Shown: piece by piece, positions 1 through 5,064 of the stretch | How the letters are laid out: every line of letters starts with the position of its first letter | Position numbering within the stretch: the first letter of the stretch is position 1 | Origin: JAQBGV01 sp032128395 | Lineage (GTDB): Bacteria > Planctomycetota > UBA8108 > UBA1146 | Direction of reading: 5' to 3' | NCBI GenBank assembly: GCA_032128395.1 | Contig: JAQBGV010000210.1 | Coordinates: 1-5,064 of the forward strand | Length of the DNA stretch: 5,064 nucleotides | Translations under genes and position numbers: made by a program | Notes under the pieces: generated by a model | The model's database searches: none | Told to the model about the DNA's origin: nothing | The model's input: the letters and a program-made list of their open reading frames with translations, nothing else

Positions 1-1
1 G

Positions 2-1981
2 AACGACGTCGATCTCGCCTTCCCTTCGGAGAGTGGCATCGAGCTGTACTGGAACCGACGCGACCATTGGGAGCACGAGTCGATCCATGACCCGACGAAA
101 CGAAGTCTCTTCTTCGCGGAGGACTTCGATGGCGATGGCCGGGCCGAGATCCTCGGTCTCGGCGGTGCCGCCGGTTGGACGCGGACGCGGTTCGAGGCGG
201 ATGGGAACTGGGCGATCCAGATCACTCTGACCGGGCCGTCGGTGCGCGCCGCGGCGATCGGCGATCTCGACAACGATGGCGATCTCGACCTGGTGACTTC
301 CGATGATCTGGCGACACAGTGGTTGCGGAACGACGACGGGACGTTCGTCGTCGCCGGCGTGATCATCGCGGAGCCGTCCCGCGATCTCCACTGCGTCGAT
401 CTCGACGGCGATCTTCGGCTGGAGGTCGTCGCACTCGGGGCGGCTGGAGTCCGCGTCTTCCGTTCGAGTGGCGCGGAGTCGAACGCGGCGTGGGTTCTGA
501 CGCTCGATGGACGGCGGGACCAGCGCGATGGCATCGGCTGTGTCGTCGAACAGGTCGCCGGTAGGGTGTGGCAGACGCGCATGGTGAAGGAGCCGGGAGG
601 GCTCCACCTCGGGCTCGGCGCGAGCTCACGCGACTCACTCGATGGGATCCGCCTGCGCTGGCCCGCCGGGATCATTCAAGCGCTGCCGCGCGATCGATTC
701 GAGGTCGCGAAGGACGGGTCCGCCTCGGTTCGGCAGAAGGAAGGGCTGGTCGCGAGCTGTCCCTTCCTCTTCTCGCGCGGAGAGAACGGTTGGCAGTTCA
801 TCACCGACATTCTGGGGATCGCCCCGCTCGATGAGTGGCGGCCGCCGGGCGCGCCGGAGCTGCTCGACCCCCAAGAACACGTGCGGATCGCGGGCGACGC
901 GCTCGCTCCGGTCGACGGCTTCCTGCACCTCGCGATCACCGAAGAGCTCCGCGAGATCACCTACCTCGACTCGGTGGAACTGCGTGCGATCGACCATCCG
1001 TTCGGAACGGTCGTTCATGCCGACGAGAGCACGACCCAGGGGACGATCGTCCCGCTGCGAGTCCTGCTCGTTCCGGAGACCGAGCTCAGCACGCCATGCC
1101 GAGTACACACCGAGCGCGGAGGCGATTCCACGGAGACGATTCGCGCGCAGGACGGGAGGTTCCTCCATCCGGAGGTGAGCGGTCCCCCCCAACTCGCCGG
1201 CTGGACCCCACCGCAGCGGCTCGCGTTCACTCCAAAGGACGGTGCCCGTTGGCTGCTCCTGACCGGTCGTGTCGCGTGGTACGACTCGACGGCAGTCTAC
1301 GCGCTCCACCAGAGCGGACGTGGGTGGGCGACCCCACGGCTCTTCGAGATCGCAGCCGACGGAACCCGTTCGCTCATCGTGAGTGAAGTCGGCCTCCCTG
1401 CGGGGCTCGATCGCACGGCCCTCGTCGAACTCCCGGCCGAGATCTCCACCGGGGCGATCGTGGAGCTCGAGGTCCAACACCGACTTCTCCTCGACCGGAT
1501 CTCCTGTGCGCCCGCGATGTCGCTCATCGAGATCCCGGACGGAGAGGGCCGAGTCGTGCTCGCCGATGGTCGATCGCTGGAAGTCACGCGCGCTCCGCTC
1601 ATCGGCGCCGTACTCTCGTTCCACGGCTACTCGACGCCGATCGGAGACCCCGCACTGCACGAACAGACCTACGACCTCGAGCGTGCGACGATCGATGCCC
1701 CGTGGCCCACCGTCACCGGCCGTGCCACCCGCCACGGTCCGGTCCGCCACCTGATCGAGGAATTCGACGACAACTTGGTGATCCTGCTTCCGGCGGACCG
1801 TGTGGATCTCACCTTCGGGTCGCTCCCCCCCGCCGCCGAGGGGATGACGCGGACCTGGTTCCTGACGGTGAGCGGCTGGGCGAAGGAGGCTTCGTTCCAC
1901 GGAAAGAGTGGCACCACGATCGAGCCGCTGCCGTTCCGCGGAATGTCGACCTACTCCGCGGGTCGGTCCTCCTCGAGGTGA
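2..1981 (+). CDS. CRTAC1-like FG-GAP/ASPIC-UnbV protein, 5' end outside window
   Basis: Partial gene: the frame is open from base 2 to a TGA at 1979-1981 (659 visible residues), and the start lies left of the window. The GTG at 242 is not the start, because repeat-like sequence continues upstream in the same frame. Visible residues 1-145 hold FG-GAP/VCBS beta-propeller repeats with acidic Ca-binding-like loops: DFDGDGRAE (41-49), DLDNDGDLDLV (88-98) and a degenerate DLDGDLRLEV (133-142). Residues about 164-226 match an ASPIC/UnbV domain (RRDQRDGIG, LHLGLG, IRLRWPAG). From about 253 (CPFLFSRG, FITDILGIAPL) to the end is a long C-terminal region with blocks such as ITEELREITYLD, VAWYDST, EEFDDNLVIL and VEPLPFHGMS-like IEPLPFRGMSTY, which I recall from bacterial CRTAC1 and TPR-CRTAC1 proteins. 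Such proteins are usually exported and their biochemical role is unknown. The signal peptide, if any, is outside the window. Family call is firm; function is not. Confidence 0.9.
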   Translation, partial: NDVDLAFPSESGIELYWNRRDHWEHESIHDPTKRSLFFAEDFDGDGRAEILGLGGAAGWTRTRFEADGNWAIQITLTGPSVRAAAIGDLDNDGDLDLVTSDDLATQWLRNDDGTFVVAGVIIAEPSRDLHCVDLDGDLRLEVVALGAAGVRVFRSSGAESNAAWVLTLDGRRDQRDGIGCVVEQVAGRVWQTRMVKEPGGLHLGLGASSRDSLDGIRLRWPAGIIQALPRDRFEVAKDGSASVRQKEGLVASCPFLFSRGENGWQFITDILGIAPLDEWRPPGAPELLDPQEHVRIAGDALAPVDGFLHLAITEELREITYLDSVELRAIDHPFGTVVHADESTTQGTIVPLRVLLVPETELSTPCRVHTERGGDSTETIRAQDGRFLHPEVSGPPQLAGWTPPQRLAFTPKDGARWLLLTGRVAWYDSTAVYALHQSGRGWATPRLFEIAADGTRSLIVSEVGLPAGLDRTALVELPAEISTGAIVELEVQHRLLLDRISCAPAMSLIEIPDGEGRVVLADGRSLEVTRAPLIGAVLSFHGYSTPIGDPALHEQTYDLERATIDAPWPTVTGRATRHGPVRHLIEEFDDNLVILLPADRVDLTFGSLPPAAEGMTRTWFLTVSGWAKEASFHGKSGTTIEPLPFRGMSTYSAGRSSSR

Positions 1982-1999
1982 TGAGGGAGTGCTCCGCAG
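1982..1999. other. 18-base gap between convergent genes
   Basis: This is the whole space between the TGA of the + strand gene and the TAG of the - strand peptidase gene. It contains a GGAG/CTCC inverted repeat at 1986-1995, but that leaves only a two-base loop and no T-run follows on either strand, so it is not a credible intrinsic terminator. Transcripts from the two sides must end by Rho, inside the opposing gene, or overlap at their 3' ends. Confidence 0.7.
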
Positions 2000-4336
2000 C
2001 TAACCCCCGAACCGCACTGTCACGTACGTACGGTCCGCCGTCGACTCCACCTCGTCCGGTTCGCGCGGGCGCAGGGGCCAGTTCGGCTCCGGGGTGCCGT
2101 ACCGCATCGCCGTCACCCGCAGGTCCAGAGGACCCGAGGCATCCGGATCGAGTCGCAGCTCGACGACGGTCGGTGGCGCGTGCAGCCAGAGTCGCTTCAG
2201 ACGGTGCGCGACCTCACGCCAACTCCCGTCGGGGGTGCGGATCTGCACGTCGATGAGGGGAATCGAGTTCGATTCGAGATCGAGACGCGCGGTCCCTTCC
2301 GGAAGCTCGATGCGGAACACTGTCTCCACCTCGTCCTCGATGACTCGGACCTCCGGCGCTCGGAGCACCTGACTCGCGGCGGAGCGGTACCACCACACCG
2401 GATCACGGTTGTTCTTGGGGCCCTCGAGTGTCTCGAGTCTCGACGACCCACGCGATGGCGAGTCCCCGAGGAATTGCCGGACCCACTCTCCAGGCTCCCG
2501 ATCGAAGCTCCCCCAGACCGCGGCCCCGGTCGCGGTCTCGTAGGAATAGTGAATACTCCCCGCCCTGGGGTGCTCCGGGTCGTAGCGGAGCGTGGCTGCG
2601 ACCACTGCGAAGGCGAACACCGTCGTTGTGGCGAGAATCGGCAATCGACGCCGCAGGAGCCACCCGGGGATGATCTCTCCGAGGAGCGGAACGAGCAGCG
2701 GGAGGTGGAGCGCCGCGATGAAGACGATCGCCGCCGCGATCCATGCTTCGAACGCGGCGCCGATCCCGTCGAGAACCAGCGGCCAGAGCGCGAGAAACGG
2801 GAGGACACCGGCGGCGGTGAGCGCCGCTCCCTTCCAGCCCCGGGCGCCATCGCGATCGTGCCCGAGCAGGACGAGCGCTCCGCCGGCGAGGGGCAGGCTC
2901 CCGAGGTAGCCGGCGTTCGGGAGCAGGATCTCGAGGGTCGCCGCGAGCGCGCACCAGAGGATGAGCCCCGACGCGATCAGCTCCGACCGCGAGAGCCCCG
3001 AGCGCCGGAGCCCCGCCCACCCCTCGCAGAGGACCAGGAGCGAAAGGATGAGGAGTGCGATGAGCACCCGCCCTCCGCGCGCTTCCAAGCGGGTGGGGCG
3101 CATCTCATCCGCGGCGAAGAGCGCATCGAGGAACTGGGCGGCGGCGAGCGCGGCGAAGCCGGCGAGCACCGCGAGGAGGAGCCAACCGAAGGTCGCTCGC
3201 AGCGCCGACATCGGCCGGATCACGCCCCGCTTCAGCGAGACTCCGAGGGCGATCCCCGCGAGGATGAATGCGATCACTGCGAGCACACGAGCAGTTCCGG
3301 TGGAGAAACGCACGATCTCCGGTCCGAGCGGGAAGTACACCGCGTCCTCGGTGGTCTTCGCCGGCAGCGGCCCGTTCCCGAGCTCGCGGACCAGTGCGAG
3401 GAGATGTTCTCCCTGCTGCTGCAAGGTCGCGAGATCGAGGAATTCGGGACGATCGAGCGGGGTGTGGTAGTGGGCGACGCCGCGGATGAACGCGAAGTTG
3501 TAGCCGGCGATGTCCGCCTGGGTGAGGATGGTCAGATCGGTGTCCCGCGGCAACGCGCGGTAGATTGCGGCGGAGAGCGAGTCGGTGACGATCGGCCCGG
3601 TCGCACGGTCGAGGCGTTCGATGAGGCCTGCGTTCCCGACCGATGTCTCGAACATTCGCGACGCCCCGCCCCGCCCCCGTGACTCGAGGTTCACCGCGAC
3701 CGAGACGGTGGCGGCGAGGGGGTGATCGTTGACGAACGCGCGGGCCCCGTAGAGACCGAGTTCCTCCGCATCCGAGAAGAGCACCACGATGTCGCGCTCG
3801 AGGGGCGCCGCGCTCGCGAGCGCGCGCACGACCTCGATCACCTCCGCGACTCCCGAGATGTCATCCCCGGCGCCAGGAGACACCGGACGCGAGTCGTGAT
3901 GTGCCGAGAGCAGGATCGCGTCGCGACCGGGACGGGGGGAAGTGCCCGGCCACCGCGCGACGATGTTCCGGACGCGGGCCGCTTCGTAGGAGCCGGTGGC
4001 GAACTCGGGTCGGTTGCGCTCCTGGGGTCCATCTTCGCCCACGACCAGGGCCTCCTGCTCCTCGACCTCGAGACCGAGTGCTTCGAGCAATTCGACGAGG
4101 CGAGTGCGGACCCGATCGGACGCGGGATGTCCGGTCGGATGCGGGCTCTGCGCGAGATCCTCGATGATCGCGAACGCGCGATGGGCCGAGAACTCCGCTT
4201 CGGAATACGCGGCGGGCGCCTCGATCGTGGTCCGGTGGGGCCACCAACCGAGTCCGAATGCGACGAACGCGGCGAGGAAGAGCCCCCCGCGCGCGAGCGG
4301 GCTCATCCGAATCTTTCCGTCCAGAAGGGAGCTCAT
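2000..4336 (-). CDS. M28-family metallopeptidase with polytopic membrane domain (ERMP1/Fxna-like layout)
   Basis: Predicted 778-residue membrane-anchored zinc exopeptidase. The start was chosen at the ATG at 4336-4334 because it overlaps the upstream stop as ATGA. A further upstream in-frame codon (4402) lies deep inside the regulator gene, and an internal ATG at 4306 (MSPLARGG) is the main alternative. Residues 17-33 form an N-terminal membrane anchor. The M28 domain spans about 40-330 with a full di-zinc set: AHHDS (His146, Asp148), GAGDDISG (Asp158), SDAEELG (Glu191 catalytic, Glu192), NLESRG (Glu218, where S. griseus aminopeptidase has Asp) and HYHTPLD (His291). About eight hydrophobic segments follow (near 349-368, 383-404, 422-440, 451-472, 476-492, 502-522, 528-555, 563-582), then a soluble tail of about 195 residues. 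The family usually removes N-terminal residues from peptides; the substrate here is unknown. The M28 domain should face the periplasm if the N-terminal anchor is oriented N-in. Very likely in an operon with the regulator upstream. Confidence 0.92.
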   Translation of the reverse strand: MSSLLDGKIRMSPLARGGLFLAAFVAFGLGWWPHRTTIEAPAAYSEAEFSAHRAFAIIEDLAQSPHPTGHPASDRVRTRLVELLEALGLEVEEQEALVVGEDGPQERNRPEFATGSYEAARVRNIVARWPGTSPRPGRDAILLSAHHDSRPVSPGAGDDISGVAEVIEVVRALASAAPLERDIVVLFSDAEELGLYGARAFVNDHPLAATVSVAVNLESRGRGGASRMFETSVGNAGLIERLDRATGPIVTDSLSAAIYRALPRDTDLTILTQADIAGYNFAFIRGVAHYHTPLDRPEFLDLATLQQQGEHLLALVRELGNGPLPAKTTEDAVYFPLGPEIVRFSTGTARVLAVIAFILAGIALGVSLKRGVIRPMSALRATFGWLLLAVLAGFAALAAAQFLDALFAADEMRPTRLEARGGRVLIALLILSLLVLCEGWAGLRRSGLSRSELIASGLILWCALAATLEILLPNAGYLGSLPLAGGALVLLGHDRDGARGWKGAALTAAGVLPFLALWPLVLDGIGAAFEAWIAAAIVFIAALHLPLLVPLLGEIIPGWLLRRRLPILATTTVFAFAVVAATLRYDPEHPRAGSIHYSYETATGAAVWGSFDREPGEWVRQFLGDSPSRGSSRLETLEGPKNNRDPVWWYRSAASQVLRAPEVRVIEDEVETVFRIELPEGTARLDLESNSIPLIDVQIRTPDGSWREVAHRLKRLWLHAPPTVVELRLDPDASGPLDLRVTAMRYGTPEPNWPLRPREPDEVESTADRTYVTVRFGG
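4333..4336 (-). promoter_or_regulatory. ATGA stop/start overlap coupling regulator and peptidase
   Basis: Read on the minus strand, the regulator ends ...ATC CCG CTA TGA and the peptidase begins ATG AGC TCC within the same bases (CTATGAGC). The ribosome-binding signal is weak: the only purine-rich stretch just upstream is GGGA in CACGGGATCCCGCT. This fits re-initiation by ribosomes finishing the regulator, so the two proteins are probably made together from one mRNA. No separate promoter for the peptidase is visible. Confidence 0.8.
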
Positions 4337-5064
4337 AGCGGGATCCCGTGCTTCTGCATTCGGCGGTAGAGGGTGCGCCTCGACATTCCGAGGAGCCCAC
4401 ACGCGATCGATTTGTTCCCGGCCGCCTCGGAGAGCGCCCGGAGGATCACTTCGCGCTCCGCGCGGTCGATGGCGTGACGCATGTCGCCGCCGACGGGCGG
4501 TGCTGCGGACTCGACGCCGATGATCCCGTAGAACCGCTCCGGGGTGAGGCTCGTCTCGCCGAGGGCGACGAGTCGCCGGGCGAGGTTCTCGATCTCGCGC
4601 GCGTTCCCCCGCCAGTCATGGGCGAGGAACGCCGCCTCGAGCCCAGGTTCGAAGGTCGGGGGGGTGCTCTCTCTGGCCGCCCGCGCGAACAGTCGCTCGG
4701 CGATCGGCATGATGTCTTCGCGTCGTTCGCGCAGCGGCGGAATGCGAACCCGCGCACCCGCGAGACGGTAGTAGAGATCGAGACGCACGTCGTCGTCCAT
4801 CCGACCTTCCGGGGGGGGACCCCCTGCGATTGCGCTGATGATCCTCACGTCCGCGTCCACCTCTTCGTCCGCCGCGAGCGGTCGGTAGCGGCCGCTCTCG
4901 AGCACTCGCAGCAACGCGCCCTGCAGGACCGGACTCGACTCCTCGATCGCATCCAGGAACAGGGTCCCCCCTTCGGCGTGGGCGAGGAGGCCGGGTCGGT
5001 CGCGGTCGGCCCCCGTGAACGCCCCCGCCCGATGGCCGAAGAGTTCGACTTCGACCAGAGTCTC
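4333..5064 (-). CDS. Sigma-54-dependent transcriptional regulator (AAA+ and Fis-type HTH), N-terminal part outside window
   Basis: The frame is open to the right edge (243 visible residues). A TTG at 4914 is not the start, since conserved AAA+ sequence continues upstream. Visible numbering: ELFGH then GAFTGA (14-19), the loop that contacts sigma-54; GGTLFLDAIEE (32-42), the Walker B region; LDLYYRL with candidate arginine fingers Arg94 and Arg100; IPPLRERREDI (108-118); WRGNAREIENL with sensor II Arg156; and a C-terminal Fis-type helix-turn-helix at about 199-240 (REVILRAL, NKSIACGLLGMSRRTLYRRM). The family remodels sigma-54 RNA polymerase at -24/-12 promoters using ATP. Two positions are unusual: the Walker B glutamate is Ala39 and the sensor I Thr-Asn is Ile79-Ala80, so ATP hydrolysis may be impaired. 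Walker A and any receiver, GAF, PAS or FHA sensory domain lie beyond the window, so the input signal is unknown. The gene overlaps the downstream peptidase gene. Confidence 0.93.
   Translation of the reverse strand, partial: ETLVEVELFGHRAGAFTGADRDRPGLLAHAEGGTLFLDAIEESSPVLQGALLRVLESGRYRPLAADEEVDADVRIISAIAGGPPPEGRMDDDVRLDLYYRLAGARVRIPPLRERREDIMPIAERLFARAARESTPPTFEPGLEAAFLAHDWRGNAREIENLARRLVALGETSLTPERFYGIIGVESAAPPVGGDMRHAIDRAEREVILRALSEAAGNKSIACGLLGMSRRTLYRRMQKHGIPL

Noticed and set aside
635..1900. A 421-codon open frame on the - strand opposite the CRTAC1-like gene
   Set aside because: Composition is charged and low in recognisable motifs, and it mirrors a clearly coding + strand frame, so it is a GC-driven shadow.
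1908..1935. TGGCAC resembling the -24 half of a sigma-54 promoter
   Set aside because: No TTGC-type -12 element follows at the required spacing, and the site is inside the CRTAC1-like coding region near its end.
2022..2033. Alternating CACGTACGTACG motif near the peptidase stop
   Set aside because: It encodes the RTYVT residues of the peptidase and is too short and single to be called a repeat or binding site.
2180..3682. A 500-codon open frame on the + strand opposite the peptidase gene
   Set aside because: It is extremely rich in Arg, Glu, Pro and Gly with no domain or hydrophobic pattern, lies wholly antisense to a gene with a complete M28 motif set, and is expected from high-GC codon bias.
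4339..4348. Perfect 10-base palindrome CGGGATCCCG just upstream of the peptidase start
   Set aside because: It encodes the conserved end of the regulator (GIP), has no loop for a hairpin and contains a common 6-base palindrome. One copy is not enough to call an operator.

Overview
The window is GC-rich (roughly two thirds G+C by eye) bacterial DNA, almost entirely coding. It holds three genes and no RNA gene, mobile element or CRISPR array that I can see. The protein families (a CRTAC1-like FG-GAP/ASPIC-UnbV protein, a polytopic M28 metallopeptidase and a sigma-54-type activator) suggest a Gram-negative-type bacterium with a large genome, such as Acidobacteriota, Planctomycetota, Myxococcota or a related uncultured phylum. 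The sequence alone does not settle the phylum.

Left part (bases 2-1981, + strand): the 3' part of a gene open at the left window edge. It encodes FG-GAP/VCBS repeats, an ASPIC/UnbV domain and a long C-terminal region of about 400 residues that I associate with bacterial CRTAC1-type proteins. It is probably exported.

Middle and right (bases 2000-5064, - strand): two genes transcribed right to left. The first, cut by the right edge, encodes the C-terminal part of a sigma-54-dependent (AAA+) regulator with a Fis-type helix-turn-helix. Its stop codon overlaps the start of the second gene in an ATGA junction. The second encodes an M28 peptidase with one N-terminal and about eight later membrane segments plus a C-terminal soluble domain, the layout of eukaryotic ERMP1/Fxna/Pff1 proteins. 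The two are very likely co-transcribed and translationally coupled. The + strand gene and the peptidase gene converge with only 18 bases between them.

The most notable observation is in the regulator. The sigma-54-contacting GAFTGA loop, both candidate arginine fingers and the sensor II arginine are intact. However, the second acidic residue of Walker B is alanine (LDAIEE where LDEIGE-like is usual), and the sensor I Thr-Asn is replaced by Ile-Ala. This suggests an activator with altered or absent ATP hydrolysis. I did not find a clearly new multi-gene system.
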